Shown piece after piece: positions 39,171 through 50,309 of a DNA stretch of 64,000 nucleotides. The notes beneath the pieces are model-generated. The model saw only the letters and a program-made list of their open reading frames with translations. It was not told the DNA's origin and did not search any database. Source of the DNA: Ancylobacter tetraedralis (lineage in GTDB: Bacteria; Pseudomonadota; Alphaproteobacteria; Rhizobiales; Xanthobacteraceae); assembly GCF_014195655.1 (NCBI RefSeq), contig NZ_JACICD010000003.1, forward strand, positions 372,001-436,000, given 5' to 3'. Made by a program: the position numbers and the translations under genes. How positions within the stretch are numbered: position 1 is the first letter of the stretch; each line of letters begins with the position of its first letter.

Positions 39171-40436
39171 TCAGCGCCCCTTGCGCAGCGCCGCCAGCAC
39201 GTCGAGCCCGGCATAGCCGTTCGGCTCCTGGCCGATCTTGCGCTGGAAATCGGCCACCGCCTTCATCGTCATGTTGCCGACTCGCCCGTCCGTGCCGCCG
39301 GTATCGAAGCCCGCGCGGGTGAGCCGCTTCTGGACCTCCTGCACCTCCGCCAGCGTCAGCGTCCGCTCGCCGCCGGGGAAGGGTGTGATGAAGGGCGCAC
39401 CGCCCAGCACACGGTCGCCGAGATGGCAGACCGCCAGCGCATAGTTCATGGACGGGTTGTAGCTGCGCACCGCATAGAAATTCTGCGTCAGCAGGAAGCA
39501 CGGCCCCTCCGGCCCGGCCGGCGCCCAGAGCCGTGCCCGCGCCTTGGGCAACGCGAAACGCCCGCCGCCCGCCGGCTTCACGCCGAGCCTGCCCCACTCC
39601 TCCACCGTGCGCCAGGTCTTGGCGTCGGCGGCCGATTCGGGCACGCCATCCATGCGCACCTCGATTCCCCAGGGCAGGCCGCGCTGGTAATTGCCGCGCT
39701 TGAGCAGATAGCGCGAGGAACCGGCCAGCGCATCGGCCACCGAATAGGGCGAGGGCGTGCCATCGCCGTCATAGTCGATGCCGAGATTGAGCCAGACTTC
39801 CGGCATCCACTGCGTATGGCCCATTGCCCCCGCCCAGGAGCCGAGCATCTCGTCCGGGCTCGCCCATCCACGCTGCACGACGGCGAGCGCGTTGATGAAT
39901 TCGGTCTCCCAGTAGCTTCGCCGGCGCGGCTCGCCCCAGGCCAGCGCCCCAAGCGAGGGGAAAACCGGCTTCATATGATCCGGGTCGTCTACCAGTTCGC
40001 CAAAGGCGCTCTCCATGCCCCAGAGGCCGAGCAGCACATCCGGCTCGACGCCGAAATCGCCGTGCAGGCGACGGAGCAGCGCGGCGTTCTTCTTCGCCGC
40101 CGCCTGGCCGGTCATCAGCCGCCATTCGGAAATGCGGCGGTTGAGATATTGCCAGAGTTCCTCGCGAAACTCGGGCTGGGCGCTGTCCTTGGCATAGACC
40201 GAGAGGTCCGGCTCCAGTCCCCGCGTCACCCGGTCATAGACGGCATCGGAAATGCCCTTGGCACGCGCGCGGGCGCGAAAACTCACCACCCACGCATCGA
40301 ACGGCTGGGCCGCCGTCTGCGCGCTCGCCGCGCCACCGGCCAACGCCAGCGCGCCCGCTCCCATCAGGAAGGCGCGGCGTGTCGGCGCCAGCGTCGACGT
40401 CTGGCCGGCGGGGCGAGCGAAGGCGTCAAGCGTCAC
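39171..40436 (-). CDS. Lytic murein transglycosylase with PG-binding domain (MltB-like)
   Basis: 421 aa exported peptidoglycan-cleaving enzyme. The N-terminus has a twin-arginine-like signal ([20 protein letters not shown], cleavage near residue 41). The SLT_2 catalytic domain (about residues 45-345) has [20 protein letters not shown] with the catalytic Glu, [20 protein letters not shown] and [22 protein letters not shown]-terminal peptidoglycan-binding domain ([20 protein letters not shown]) fills the last ~65 residues. It cleaves the MurNAc-GlcNAc bond with anhydro ring formation. Upstream lies murI on the same strand. Confidence 0.9.
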   Translation of the reverse strand: MTLDAFARPAGQTSTLAPTRRAFLMGAGALALAGGAASAQTAAQPFDAWVVSFRARARAKGISDAVYDRVTRGLEPDLSVYAKDSAQPEFREELWQYLNRRISEWRLMTGQAAAKKNAALLRRLHGDFGVEPDVLLGLWGMESAFGELVDDPDHMKPVFPSLGALAWGEPRRRSYWETEFINALAVVQRGWASPDEMLGSWAGAMGHTQWMPEVWLNLGIDYDGDGTPSPYSVADALAGSSRYLLKRGNYQRGLPWGIEVRMDGVPESAADAKTWRTVEEWGRLGVKPAGGGRFALPKARARLWAPAGPEGPCFLLTQNFYAVRSYNPSMNYALAVCHLGDRVLGGAPFITPFPGGERTLTLAEVQEVQKRLTRAGFDTGGTDGRVGNMTMKAVADFQRKIGQEPNGYAGLDVLAALRKGR

Positions 40437-40535
40437 GGACGAATCTCCCGCGGCGCGGAATGCCGCTGGGGCATGGTGGGTGCGGATGATGTCGTCCGCA
40501 AGGCGTCGGGATGAGACGAGACGTGCCTCGGCTCG

Positions 40536-41540
40536 CTAGCCGCCACGCCCTCGCCCGCTGGCTGCGGGCGATCCGACGGCCGGCAGTGACATTGGCACAA
40601 GTTCGCCGGCGCGGCTGGCGCGGCCGACGATGCGCTCCACCAGCCGCGAATCGAGCGGATGGCCGGTGGAGAACAGGCGCAGCGGCGCCGGGCTCGCCGC
40701 GAAGGCGACCGGACCGATCAGCGAACTCAGCCGGCGGGCGATGGCGGGAGCCGGGTCGATCCAGCGCACCGGCCAGGGCGCCACCGCGCGCAGCCGTTCC
40801 AGCACCAGCGGATAATGCGTGCAGGCCAGCACGACCGTGTCGGTGCGCCTGCCCGCCTCGTGCACGAAGGCCGGGGCGATCTCGGCGGCGAACGCCTCGT
40901 CCTCCACCGTCTCGCCCGCCATGACGGCCTCGGCGAGCGGTGCCAGCCGGGTCGAGCCGACCAGCGTGACACGGCAATCGCCCGCGAAGTCGCGGATCAA
41001 AGCCTGCGTGTAGTCGCGCTTCACGGTGCCCGGCGTGGCGAGCACGCTGACCTGCTTGGTGAGCGAGCTTTCGCAGGCTGGCTTGATGGCCGGGACCGTG
41101 CCGACGAAGGGAATGGAATATTGCGCGCGCAGCGCCGGCAGAACCAGCGTCGAGGCGGTGTTGCAGGCGATAACGACCGCATCCGGCGCCAGGCGGGCGA
41201 TCAGCGCATCCATCACCGCCGTTACCCGGCCGATCAGGTCCGGCTCGCTGCGGGGGCCATAGGGAAAGCCGGCATCGTCCGCCGCGTAGACAAAGCGCGC
41301 ATCGGGCCGGGCTCGCGCCAGTTCGCGGAAAACCGAGAGCCCGCCAAGCCCCGAATCGAACACCAGGATCGTGGGCGCGCGCAGCGTGGGCGCGGAAGCG
41401 ATATCGGATAGCGGCACGGCGGATGGCCCCGTTGAACGAGGGTGCGGGACGCCGTGAACGCTGCCAGGAACGCGGCCCTCGGCGCCCTGAAGGAGCGCCG
41501 GAGAACCAGAAGCAGAAACGGGCGAAGCCTCGATACGCAT
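40536..41540 (-). CDS. murI: Glutamate racemase
   Basis: 334 aa enzyme producing D-glutamate for peptidoglycan. The start at 41540 is chosen because GGAGGA precedes it by about 7 bp; it leaves a ~45-residue N-terminal tail before the domain (TILVFDSGLGGLSVFRELAR). The two catalytic cysteines are in AVVIACNTASTLVLPALRAQ and TVVLACTHYPLVLERLRAVA. A glycine/arginine-rich C-terminal tail is unusual but not disturbing. The neighbouring transglycosylase acts on the same polymer. Confidence 0.93.
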   Translation of the reverse strand: MRIEASPVSASGSPALLQGAEGRVPGSVHGVPHPRSTGPSAVPLSDIASAPTLRAPTILVFDSGLGGLSVFRELARARPDARFVYAADDAGFPYGPRSEPDLIGRVTAVMDALIARLAPDAVVIACNTASTLVLPALRAQYSIPFVGTVPAIKPACESSLTKQVSVLATPGTVKRDYTQALIRDFAGDCRVTLVGSTRLAPLAEAVMAGETVEDEAFAAEIAPAFVHEAGRRTDTVVLACTHYPLVLERLRAVAPWPVRWIDPAPAIARRLSSLIGPVAFAASPAPLRLFSTGHPLDSRLVERIVGRASRAGELVPMSLPAVGSPAASGRGRGG

Positions 41541-41662
41541 CTGATGTCCTCCATCCCGGGCAGCATTGTGGCGCATCAAGGTGAACGGATCGTTGCCGCC
41601 GTCAGCCATCCCTCGCAGCCCATCCCTGGGAAGCCGTCCCTGGGAAGCCGTCGGTCCGGCGC

Positions 41663-42532
41663 TCAGCCTTCGGCGTCGCCCTCCCCACCCCCGGCCGGCT
41701 CGGCGGGCTTGCTGGTCGCCTTCCTGGCAGGCTTCATGCCCAGCCGGGCCGCGGTGCGCGCCTCGCGCGTCTGCCGCCCTTCCACCAGCGCGGTGATTAT
41801 CCCGTGCAGCGTGGCGACATCCTGCCGGGTCAGCCCGACCCGGTGGAAGATGTTGCGGATATTGCGAATGGTGACCGGCTTCTTCTGCTCGGAGCGGAAG
41901 AACAGCGCCTCGTCGAGTTCGTGTTCAAGATGGTCGAAAAAGGCCAGCAGGTCCTGCTTGTCGGCGAGCGGGTAGCGATCCGGCTGTTGGAAGGGCAGAG
42001 CCCCGCCAGAGGTGAGCTTGAACCACTCATAGCCGACCACCGCCACCGCCATGCCCAGGTTGAGCGAGGCAAAGGCCGGGTTGACCGGCAGGGTGAGAAT
42101 CACGTCGGCGAGCGAAACCTCTTCGGTATAGAGGCCCGTGCGCTCGCGCCCGAACAGCAACCCCACGGTCTCGCCGGCGGCGGTGCGCGAGACAGCCTCG
42201 ACCGCCACCGCATCCGCCCCGAGCACGGATTTCTGCATGCCGCGCTCGCGCGCCGTCGCGGCGACGATGAAGTTGAGGTCCGCCACCGCCGAGCGCAGAT
42301 CCGGGAACACCTGCGCGCCCTCCAGAATGCGATCGGCACCGGAGGCGAAGGTCACGGCCTTCGGGTTCGGCCAGCCCTCGCGCGGATTGACGAGGCGCAG
42401 CCGCGACAGGCCGAAATTGCCCATGGCGCGCACGGCCGAGCCGATATTCTCGCCAAGCTGCGGCTCGACGAGAATGACGACGGGTCCGCCTTCCGGCCAG
42501 GGCCGGGTCGAATCGGTGCCGGCGCCGGACAT
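41663..42532 (-). CDS. trmJ: RNA methyltransferase, TrmH family group 1 (TrmJ-like)
   Basis: 289 aa SpoU-class 2'-O-methyltransferase. After a short leader, VVILVEPQLGENIGSAVRAM is motif 1; GLLFGRERTGLYTEEVSLAD and LPVNPAFASLNLGMAVAVVG are motifs 2 and 3 that form the trefoil knot and bind SAM. The C-terminal helical extension (FFRSEQKKPVTIRNIRNIFH) is characteristic of TrmJ, which modifies position 32 of tRNAs. The Ala/Lys/Pro-rich tail (KPARKATSKPAEPAGG) is not conserved. The start at MSGAGTD is preferred over a long arginine-rich extension. Confidence 0.88.
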   Translation of the reverse strand: MSGAGTDSTRPWPEGGPVVILVEPQLGENIGSAVRAMGNFGLSRLRLVNPREGWPNPKAVTFASGADRILEGAQVFPDLRSAVADLNFIVAATARERGMQKSVLGADAVAVEAVSRTAAGETVGLLFGRERTGLYTEEVSLADVILTLPVNPAFASLNLGMAVAVVGYEWFKLTSGGALPFQQPDRYPLADKQDLLAFFDHLEHELDEALFFRSEQKKPVTIRNIRNIFHRVGLTRQDVATLHGIITALVEGRQTREARTAARLGMKPARKATSKPAEPAGGGEGDAEG

Positions 42533-42958
42533 CAGGTCGAGCTCCGGCGCATGAGAACGAGAGGGATAAGCGCGCACATGCAGCCGTCCTAACCGAAGTC
42601 CCGGCAAAACTGAACGGGCTTCGCGCAGGAACCTGCCGCGCAGGAACGCCGCGTCGCCGCGACGAATGGCTCCCCCGCCGCTGCGCGCCCTTCCGGCGGC
42701 GCGCCCCGCGCCGGTCGAGCGCGGCTCCATGCGCGGGTCATTCCATCCGCCGTCCACTACCCGCCGCGGCCCATCAATCGCGCCGTTTGCGCGCCGTTTC
42801 CGCGCCCTTCCCGCCCCGTTTGCGACAATCGGCAAAAGTCGACGCGGGAACGGCTTTCGCTTGCCGTTGCGGCGCGGTATCACGCCTTTACCGGCGCCCG
42901 CCGCGCGGACGGACGTCGAGGCCCCATTACGATCTGCATCCGCGCGAGGTGGAACCCC
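42533..42958. other. Divergent intergenic region, trmJ / icd
   Basis: 426 bp, very GC-rich and low in complexity (CGCGCAGGAACCTGC followed by CGCGCAGGAACGCCGC near 42623-42655). No gene or RNA is supported. The icd ribosome-binding site GAGGTGGAA sits at its right end. Confidence 0.45.
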
Positions 42959-44170
42959 ATGGCGAAAATCAAGGTCGCGAATCCCGTCGTCGAACTCGAC
43001 GGCGACGAGATGACGCGCATCATCTGGCAGTACATCAAGGACAAGCTGATCCATCCCTATCTCGATGTGGATCTCGAATATTACGATCTCAGCATCGAGA
43101 ACCGCGACGCGACCGACGACCAGGTCACGATCGACGCCGCCGAAGCGATCAAGCGGGTCGGCGTCGGCGTGAAATGCGCCACCATCACCGCCGACGAGGC
43201 GCGCGTGAAGGAATTCGGCCTCAAGAAGATGTGGCGCTCGCCCAATGGCACGATCCGCAACATCCTCGGCGGTGTGATCTTCCGCGAGCCGATCATCGCC
43301 AAGAACGTGCCGCGCCTCGTGCCCGGCTGGACGCAGCCCATCATCGTCGGCCGCCACGCCTTCGGCGACCAGTACCGCGCCACCGACTTCAAGGTGCCCG
43401 GCAAGGGCAAGCTGACCATCAAGTTCGTCGGCGAGGACGGCACCACGATCGAGCACGACGTCTACGACTTCCCGGGTTCGGGTGTCGCCATGGCGATGTA
43501 CAATATCGATGAATCCATCATCGAATTCGCCCGCGCCTCGCTCAACTATGGCTTGATGCGGAATTATCCAGTCTATCTCTCCACCAAGAACACGATCCTC
43601 AAGCAGTATGATGGCCGGTTCAAGGAGATCTTCCAGAACATCTACGAAACCGAATTCAAGGCCGAATTCGAGAAGCGGAAGATCTGGTACGAGCACCGCC
43701 TGATCGACGACATGGTCGCTTCCGCGCTGAAATGGTCCGGTGGCTATGTATGGGCCTGCAAGAACTATGACGGCGACGTGCAGTCCGACATCGTGGCGCA
43801 GGGCTTCGGCTCGCTCGGCCTCATGACTTCCGTGCTGATGACCCCGGACGGCAAGACCGTCGAAGCTGAAGCGGCGCACGGCACCGTCACCCGCCATTAC
43901 CGCGAGCACCAGAAGGGCAAGGAGACCTCGACCAACTCCATCGCCTCGATCTTCGCCTGGACGCGCGGTCTCGCCCATCGCGCCAAGCTCGACGACAATG
44001 CCGCCCTCGCCACTTTCGCGCTCACGCTGGAAAAGGTGTGCGTGGACACGGTCGAGAGTGGCTACATGACCAAGGACCTCGCCCTGCTGGTCGGCGCCGA
44101 CCAGAAGTGGCTTTCCACCACCGGGTTCCTCGACAAGATCTCCGAGAACCTGCAGGAGGCGCTGGCCTGA
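42959..44170 (+). CDS. icd: NADP-dependent isocitrate dehydrogenase
   Basis: 403 aa TCA-cycle enzyme of the eukaryote-like homodimeric type common in alphaproteobacteria. Motifs: [20 protein letters not shown], the substrate-binding region [40 protein letters not shown] with metal-binding Asp, and [20 protein letters not shown]. Converts isocitrate and NADP to 2-oxoglutarate and NADPH. Strong terminator after the gene. Confidence 0.97.
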   Translation: MAKIKVANPVVELDGDEMTRIIWQYIKDKLIHPYLDVDLEYYDLSIENRDATDDQVTIDAAEAIKRVGVGVKCATITADEARVKEFGLKKMWRSPNGTIRNILGGVIFREPIIAKNVPRLVPGWTQPIIVGRHAFGDQYRATDFKVPGKGKLTIKFVGEDGTTIEHDVYDFPGSGVAMAMYNIDESIIEFARASLNYGLMRNYPVYLSTKNTILKQYDGRFKEIFQNIYETEFKAEFEKRKIWYEHRLIDDMVASALKWSGGYVWACKNYDGDVQSDIVAQGFGSLGLMTSVLMTPDGKTVEAEAAHGTVTRHYREHQKGKETSTNSIASIFAWTRGLAHRAKLDDNAALATFALTLEKVCVDTVESGYMTKDLALLVGADQKWLSTTGFLDKISENLQEALA

Positions 44171-44181
44171 AGGCCGGCAGG

Positions 44182-44216
44182 ACCGGGGCGCGGCATACCC
44201 GCGCTCCGGTTTTTTG
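44182..44216 (+). terminator. Intrinsic terminator after icd
   Basis: ACCGGGGCGCGG pairs with CCGCGCTCCGGT (one G-T pair) around a 5-nt loop and is followed by six T's. Confidence 0.85.
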
Positions 44217-44516
44217 CACGGGGTCGCGGCGCCGTTCGCCCAGGCTCGCGCGATTGCCCACTCCCCGCGCGCCAGGATTATCCAGACGACGCGGGCGCAC
44301 CGGCAGGCACCCGTTGCCCCGCTCGCTGCGCGTATTGGCGCTTGCCAGCCTCAGGGCATCGCCGGCGGTTGCGCGCATCGACGTCTCAGGAAAGCAACGC
44401 CTCACGGGCTCCGGCCGCGTGCGCCCTGCCCGGCCGGACCTACCCGCGCCGGTCTTCGATGCCTGCGGCCGTCGCAGATCCGACCAGCCCTTCGCGCCCG
44501 CAAAACGCGCGCCCGC
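44217..44516. other. Non-coding stretch between icd and channel gene
   Basis: About 300 bp between convergent genes, very GC-rich. I see no protein or RNA gene in it. Confidence 0.45.
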
Positions 44517-45764
44517 TCAACTGCCCTGTTCGTCCCTGGGCAGCATTTCCTCGGCGACGATGTCGGACCGGCGGCGGATCGGCTGTGCCGTTTCAGCATC
44601 CCGGGCCATGGCGAGAATGCGCTCGCCGACTTCCGGATGACGGCGGATCACGTCCGCGACGTCATCGGCATCCAGCATGAGCAGCATGGAGCGGCTGCGC
44701 GCCCGCGCCGTGGCCGCCCGTCGCGCCGTATGAAGCAGCGCCCGCTCGCCGAAGAACTGCCCTTCTGTCAACACGATGGTACTGTCGGGAAATTCCAGCG
44801 CCACTTCGCCGGAGGCGATGAAATACATCGAGCGCGCCTCCTCGCCGCGGCGCACGATGATCTCGCCAGGCTGGGCCGTATGGGCTGACAGGATCTTGTG
44901 AATCTCCCCGATGCCCTTGGCGTCGAGGTCCGCGAACAGCGGCACGCGCGCCACCATGCCCCAGGTGATGATGAAGTCGCGGCGCTTGATCACATCCGCG
45001 AAAGCCGTGGCGATAATGCCGACTGGCAGGGCGATCATGATGATGCCGGTGATCATGGTCAGACCCGCGACCATCCTTCCCGCCACGGTCTTCGGGAAGA
45101 CATCGCCATAGCCGACCGTCGTCACCGTCGTCATCGCCCACCACATGGCGGCGGGAATCGACCCCAGACTGTCGGGCTGAACCTGACCTTCCACCAGATA
45201 CATGGCGGTCGCCGAAATCAGCACCGCCGCCGCCAGAAGCCAGAAACAGGCCAGCAGCGCCTGCCGCTCACCGTGCAGCACCTCCAGCAGCGACTGCATC
45301 CCCGGCGAATAGCGCGCCAGCTTCACGAAGCGCAGCAGGCGAAGCACGGCCAGCGTGCGCAGGTTGAATCCCAACGAGGCCGACAGCAGGAAGGGCAGCC
45401 ACGCCACAAGATCGACGAGCGCGGCCGGCGTTCGCATGTGGCGCAGCCGGGCGCTTGTCGCCGACATGCCGCGATAGCGCGGATCCTCGGGAGCCACCCA
45501 CACTCGCAGTCCGTATTCGAGAGAGAATATGGCGAGCGAGAAGATCTCGAAGGCCCGAAACAGCACCTGGTCGCGCAAGGCCAGGCTCGGCACCGTCTCC
45601 AGCACGGCCGCAACGACGTTCACGACAATGAGCACGATCAGCGCCCGATTGACCCGCTCCGCGAGCCTGTCACGGAGCGAATCGCGCTCGAGTACCTCAT
45701 AGCAGCGTCGACGCTGCGCCCGCCGCCAGGAAGCGGAAAGCCAGCCTTCGTTCTTCGCCGCCAT
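44517..45764 (-). CDS. Cyclic-nucleotide-gated potassium channel
   Basis: 415 aa membrane protein with a six-helix voltage-sensor/pore architecture and a C-terminal cyclic-nucleotide-binding domain, like MlotiK1 of Mesorhizobium. The S4-like helix has only spaced arginines (RTLAVLRLLRFVKLARYSPG), the pore helix and selectivity filter are WWAMTTVTTVGYGDVFP, and the CNB domain (residues ~290-400) holds FIASGEVALEFPDSTIVLTE, FFGERALLHTARRAATARAR. The GERALL and R-ATA residues form the phosphate-binding cassette. Start at 45764 is preceded by GGGGGAGG. Located 26 bp after the alaS stop on the same strand. Confidence 0.9.
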   Translation of the reverse strand: MAAKNEGWLSASWRRAQRRRCYEVLERDSLRDRLAERVNRALIVLIVVNVVAAVLETVPSLALRDQVLFRAFEIFSLAIFSLEYGLRVWVAPEDPRYRGMSATSARLRHMRTPAALVDLVAWLPFLLSASLGFNLRTLAVLRLLRFVKLARYSPGMQSLLEVLHGERQALLACFWLLAAAVLISATAMYLVEGQVQPDSLGSIPAAMWWAMTTVTTVGYGDVFPKTVAGRMVAGLTMITGIIMIALPVGIIATAFADVIKRRDFIITWGMVARVPLFADLDAKGIGEIHKILSAHTAQPGEIIVRRGEEARSMYFIASGEVALEFPDSTIVLTEGQFFGERALLHTARRAATARARSRSMLLMLDADDVADVIRRHPEVGERILAMARDAETAQPIRRRSDIVAEEMLPRDEQGS

Positions 45765-45790
45765 GCCGGCCTCCCCCGCCACCGGCACGC

Positions 45791-48442
45791 TCAGCCGGCG
45801 AGGGCGCTCTCGATCGCCGCCAGCGCCTCGGCGGCGCGCTCGCCGTCCGGGCCGCCAGCCTGCGCCATGTCGGCACGCCCGCCGCCGCCCTTGCCGCCGA
45901 GTGCCTCCGCCCCGCGCCGCACCAGCGCGACGGCATCATAGGTGCCGGTGAGATCCTCGGTCACGCCCACCACGATGCCCGCGCGCCCCTCCTCGGTCAC
46001 GCCGACAATCGCGACAATGCCCGAGCCGAGACGCTTCTTGCCTTCGTCCACCAGGCTCTTGAGGTCCTTCAGATCGATGCCGGTGACCTGACGCGCCAGC
46101 AGCTTGACCGAACCGACCATGCGCAACGGCTCCTCGCCCGCCGTGCCGCCGCCCATGGCCAGCTTGCGTCGCGCCTCACCCAGTTCGCGCTCAAGCTTGC
46201 GCCGCTCCTCGACCAATTGCCCGACACGGGCCTCCACCTCCGGCACGGATGCCTTGAGCAACCCCGCCGCGGCCCGCAGCGCACGCGTCTGCTCGTTGAG
46301 GTGATGGCGGGCGACGTCGGCTGTCATCGCCTCGATGCGGCGCACGCCAGCCGCCACCGCGCTCTCGCCGAGCACCGAAACAAGGCCGATATCGCCGGTG
46401 CGCGACACATGGGTGCCGCCGCACAGTTCCACCGAATAGGGCGCCCCGTTGCCCGGATCCGTCCCCATGGAAACGACGCGCACCTCCTCGCCATATTTCT
46501 CGCCGAACAGCGCGCGCGCGCCCGAGGTAATGGCGTCGTCCACCGCCATAAGCCGCGTCACTACCGGCTCGTTGCGCAGCACCATTCGGTTGGCGATGTC
46601 CTCGACCGCACGCAGCTCGGCCTCCTCCAGCGGGCGCGGATGGCTGAAATCAAACCGCAGCCGGTCCGGCGCCACCAGGGATCCCTTCTGCGCGACATGG
46701 TCGCCGAGCACCCGGCGCAGGGCTTCGTGCAGCAGATGGGTGGCCGAATGATTGGCGCGAATCGCCTGGCGGCGCTCGCCATCCACCACCAGAGCCAGCG
46801 CCGCGCCGACGGCGAGCGTGCCGCTCTCGACCTCGACCTCGTGCACGAAGATCTCGCCGAGTTTCTTCTGGGTGCCGAGCACGCGCGCCGTGAGGCCGCC
46901 TTCGCCGGTAAACCTGCCGGTATCACCGACCTGACCGCCGGATTCGCCGTAGAACGGCGTCTGGTTCAGCACGACGAGCCCGCGCGTGCCGGCACCGATC
47001 TCATTGACGCGCCGTCCGTCGGCGATCAGTGCGGTGACCGCCCCTTCGGCCGTCTGCGTCTCGTAGCCGAGGAACTCGCTGGCCCCGACATCATCGCGCA
47101 CTCCGAACCACACGGTATCGGTCGCCGCCTCGCCAGACCCAGCCCAGGAGGCGCGCGCCTCGGCCCGCTGACGCTCCATCGCCGCGCTGAAGGCAGGGAC
47201 ATCGACCGAGATGCCGCGGGCACGCAGGGCATCCTCCGTCAGGTCGAGCGGGAAGCCGAACGTGTCATACAGCTTGAACGCCGTCTCTCCCGAGAACTTC
47301 GCGCCGGAACCGAGACCCTCGCTCTCGCCCTCGAGAATCGACAGGCCACGCTCCAGCGTCTTGCGGAAGCGGGTCTCTTCGAGCCGCAGCGTTTCCGTCA
47401 CCAGCGCTTCGGCGCGCACGATCTCCGGATAGGCACGCCCCATCTCGCGCACCAGCACCGGCACCAGGCGGTGCATCAGCGGATCGCGGGCGCCGAGCAA
47501 CTGCGCGTGGCGCATCGCGCGGCGCATGATGCGGCGTAGAACATAGCCACGCCCTTCATTGGAGGGCAGGACGCCATCCGAGACCAGGAAAGTCGCGGCG
47601 CGCAGATGATCGGCGATGACACGATGGCTGGCCTTCTGCGGCCCGGTCGCCGGCACGTCCGTGAGTTCCTCGACCGCGCCGGTCAGCGCCCGCATGAGGT
47701 CGATCTCGTAATTGTCATGCGTGCCCTGCAGCACGGCGGAAATGCGCTCGAGACCCATACCGGTGTCGATCGACGGCCGCGGCAGACTGACCCGCTCGCC
47801 ACCCGGCAGTTGCTCGAACTGCATGAAGACGAGATTCCAGATCTCGATGAAACGGTCGCCATCGGCATCGGGCGAACCGGGCGGGCCGCCGGGTATATGC
47901 GCGCCGTGATCGTAGAAGATCTCCGAGCAGGGGCCACAGGGGCCCGTGTCGCCCATCTGCCAGAAATTGTCGGACGTCGGAATGCGGATGATCTTGGATT
48001 CGGGCAGCCCGGCAATGCGCTTCCACAAGCCGAACGCCTCATCGTCCTCCGAATAGACGGTGACGAGCAGCTTATCGACCGGCAGCTCGAACTCGCGAGT
48101 GATGAGGTTCCACGCGAACTCGATGGCGTTCTCCTTGAAATAATCGCCAAAGGAGAAATTGCCGAGCATTTCGAAGAAGGTATGGTGCCTGGCCGTATAC
48201 CCGACATTATCGAGGTCGTTATGCTTGCCGCCCGCGCGCACGCATTTCTGCGAGGTGGCCGCACGCGAATAGGGACGCTTCTCGACACCGGTGAAGACGT
48301 TCTTGAACTGCACCATCCCGGCATTGGTGAACATCAATGTCGGGTCGTTGCGCGGCACGAGCGGCGAGGACTCCACCACCTGGTGACCGTTCTTCGCGAA
48401 ATAGTCGAGGAAGGTCGATCGTATCTCGTTAACGCCGCTCAT
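45791..48442 (-). CDS. alaS: Alanyl-tRNA synthetase
   Basis: 883 aa class II synthetase charging tRNA-Ala. Start [20 protein letters not shown]; an upstream 66-residue extension is rejected. Motif 1-2 region [20 protein letters not shown] and [20 protein letters not shown], motif 3 at [20 protein letters not shown], the editing-domain zinc site [16 protein letters not shown] and [13 protein letters not shown], and the C-terminal DHHA1 domain ([16 protein letters not shown]). In alphaproteobacteria alaS and recA are usual neighbours, as here. Confidence 0.97.
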   Translation of the reverse strand: MSGVNEIRSTFLDYFAKNGHQVVESSPLVPRNDPTLMFTNAGMVQFKNVFTGVEKRPYSRAATSQKCVRAGGKHNDLDNVGYTARHHTFFEMLGNFSFGDYFKENAIEFAWNLITREFELPVDKLLVTVYSEDDEAFGLWKRIAGLPESKIIRIPTSDNFWQMGDTGPCGPCSEIFYDHGAHIPGGPPGSPDADGDRFIEIWNLVFMQFEQLPGGERVSLPRPSIDTGMGLERISAVLQGTHDNYEIDLMRALTGAVEELTDVPATGPQKASHRVIADHLRAATFLVSDGVLPSNEGRGYVLRRIMRRAMRHAQLLGARDPLMHRLVPVLVREMGRAYPEIVRAEALVTETLRLEETRFRKTLERGLSILEGESEGLGSGAKFSGETAFKLYDTFGFPLDLTEDALRARGISVDVPAFSAAMERQRAEARASWAGSGEAATDTVWFGVRDDVGASEFLGYETQTAEGAVTALIADGRRVNEIGAGTRGLVVLNQTPFYGESGGQVGDTGRFTGEGGLTARVLGTQKKLGEIFVHEVEVESGTLAVGAALALVVDGERRQAIRANHSATHLLHEALRRVLGDHVAQKGSLVAPDRLRFDFSHPRPLEEAELRAVEDIANRMVLRNEPVVTRLMAVDDAITSGARALFGEKYGEEVRVVSMGTDPGNGAPYSVELCGGTHVSRTGDIGLVSVLGESAVAAGVRRIEAMTADVARHHLNEQTRALRAAAGLLKASVPEVEARVGQLVEERRKLERELGEARRKLAMGGGTAGEEPLRMVGSVKLLARQVTGIDLKDLKSLVDEGKKRLGSGIVAIVGVTEEGRAGIVVGVTEDLTGTYDAVALVRRGAEALGGKGGGGRADMAQAGGPDGERAAEALAAIESALAG

Positions 48443-48693
48443 CGAAACAGGTCCGTCGAATTCACCAGGTAACCGGCGCGGTGCAGCCGCCGGCCCACGC
48501 CTCGCGGCGCGCGAGCACGGTTCTAACGACGCTCCAAGGGCTTGTCCAGAAACGCACGGGCCACCCGAAGCGACCTGTCGAAAACAGGGCCGGCGCCCCT
48601 TCGGCCGCGTCCCGGGCGGACAGATCGCCCACCCCTTCACTCAAACAGGCGGCACAGCCGCACCAGGCTCCGGCCGGCCGCGCAAAGGCCTTC

Positions 48694-49776
48694 TCAGCCC
48701 TCCGCCTCGCCGCCGCCCTCTTCATCTCCCGGACCAGCCAGGATCTGCTCGGCGATGAGACCCGCATTCTGGCGGATCGCCGCCTCGATCCGTGCCGCTA
48801 GGTCCGGATTCTGGCGCAGGAAGGTCTTGGAGTTCTCACGCCCCTGACCGAGCCGCTGGCTGTCATGGGAGAACCAAGCACCTGACTTGTCCACCACCCC
48901 GGCCTTGACGCCGAGATCGAGCAATTCGCCCATCTTCGACACGCCCTCGCCATACATGATGTCGAACTCGACCTGCTTGAAGGGCGGCGCCAGCTTGTTC
49001 TTGACCACCTTCACGCGGGTCTGGTTGCCCACCACTTCCTCGCGCTCCTTGATCGAGCCGATACGGCGGATGTCGAGGCGGACCGAGGCGTAGAATTTCA
49101 ACGCATTGCCGCCCGTGGTAGTCTCCGGGCTGCCATACATCACCCCGATCTTCATGCGGATCTGGTTGATGAAGATGACCATGGTGTGCGAGCGATTGAT
49201 GGAGGCGGTCAGCTTGCGCAGAGCCTGGCTCATCAGCCGCGCCTGCATGCCGGGCTGGTTGTCGCCCATCTCGCCGTCGAGTTCGGCGCGCGGGGTCAGC
49301 GCCGCCACCGAATCGACCACCAGAACGTCCACCGCGCCCGAGCGCACCAGCGTGTCAGCAATCTCCAGCGCCTGTTCGCCGGCATCCGGCTGGGAGATCA
49401 GCAGATTGTCGAGATCGACCCCCAGCTTGCGGGCATAGATCGGGTCGAGCGCATGCTCGGCGTCGATGAAGGCGCAAACGCCGCCCTTTTTCTGGGCTTC
49501 CGCGATCGTATGCAGCGCCAGCGTGGTCTTGCCCGAGGATTCTGGCCCGAAAATTTCAACGACGCGGCCACGCGGCAGGCCGCCAATGCCGAGCGCGATG
49601 TCAAGACCGAGCGATCCGGTGGAGACCGTCTCGATCTCCATGATCTTGTCGTTCTTGCCAAGGCGCATGATCGAGCCCTTGCCAAAATGGCGCTCGATCT
49701 GGGTGAGAGCGGCGTCCAGCGCCTTGGTCTTGTCCATGGAAGATCCTTCGACGAGTCGCAACGTCGCCTGAGTCAT
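48694..49776 (-). CDS. recA: Recombinase A
   Basis: 360 aa strand-exchange ATPase and SOS coprotease. Walker [10 protein letters not shown] in [20 protein letters not shown], Walker [19 protein letters not shown], loop L2 [20 protein letters not shown], and an acidic C-terminus ending [13 protein letters not shown]. Start at 49776 follows GGGAG; an internal ATG at 49737 ([16 protein letters not shown]) is the start used in many relatives. An alphaproteobacterial SOS box lies 80 bp upstream, so RecA is damage-inducible through LexA. Confidence 0.97.
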   Translation of the reverse strand: MTQATLRLVEGSSMDKTKALDAALTQIERHFGKGSIMRLGKNDKIMEIETVSTGSLGLDIALGIGGLPRGRVVEIFGPESSGKTTLALHTIAEAQKKGGVCAFIDAEHALDPIYARKLGVDLDNLLISQPDAGEQALEIADTLVRSGAVDVLVVDSVAALTPRAELDGEMGDNQPGMQARLMSQALRKLTASINRSHTMVIFINQIRMKIGVMYGSPETTTGGNALKFYASVRLDIRRIGSIKEREEVVGNQTRVKVVKNKLAPPFKQVEFDIMYGEGVSKMGELLDLGVKAGVVDKSGAWFSHDSQRLGQGRENSKTFLRQNPDLAARIEAAIRQNAGLIAEQILAGPGDEEGGGEAEG

Positions 49777-49854
49777 TGCCGCGCTCCCGGTTGCATGCAA
49801 GTGGTTAATGAATCTTCGCCTGATCCTGCCAGCAACGTACTCGTTTTGTTCGAC

Positions 49855-49869
49855 GTTCGCAATATGTTC
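49855..49869 (-). promoter_or_regulatory. LexA/SOS box upstream of recA
   Basis: GTTC-GCAATAT-GTTC (GAAC-N7-GAAC on the coding strand), the alphaproteobacterial LexA recognition sequence, about 80 bp upstream of the recA start. Confidence 0.88.
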
Positions 49870-50067
49870 TTCCGGAGCTTACGGTAGGCCAAGTTTGGGG
49901 CTGGGGGCGCTATCGCTTTTTGTCGTTCTGGCGGTTGGCGCCCGCTAACATTATTTGTCCCGCTTCCGGCCGAAATCCATTGGGAGTGCTGGATTTTAAG
50001 GCCCGGACCCATAAGGGGGGCGGCATCGCGGGCTCGGTGTGATTCACGGCTTCCGGAGGAAGTGCGG

Positions 50068-50309
50068 ATGAATCGGGATCGTTTCTGGCTGACGGATGCA
50101 TTTTCGCTCATATCGCGCCGCATCTGCCGACGGATACGCGCGGCAAGCCGCGGGTTGATGACCGACGCGTGATCAGCGGCATCATCCATGTCGTGAAATC
50201 CGGCGGACGGTGGATCGATGCGCCGCCGGACTACGGGCCACGCAAGACACTCTACAATCGTCATGTCCGCTGGGTCGCCAAAGGCGTCTGGCTTGATCTC
50301 TTTCATGCT
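50068..50309 (+). pseudogene. Truncated, frameshifted IS5-family transposase remnant
   Basis: A 5' start (MNRDRFWLTDAF) at 50068 continues, after a one-base shift near 50104, into FAHIAPHLPTDTRGKPRVDD, RRVISGIIHVVKSGGRWIDA, PPDYGPRKTLYNRHVRWVAK. This is the N-terminal quarter of an IS5-family (IS427-like) transposase. The sequence then stops resembling a transposase at about 50305 and reads straight into the antisense of the GapR-like pseudogene, so the rest of the IS, including the catalytic region, was lost at that junction. No terminal inverted repeat is evident. Confidence 0.75.

Noticed and set aside
48443-48693. Open frames between alaS and recA
   Set aside because: Short, Arg/Pro-rich in all frames, no start signal; treated as non-coding.
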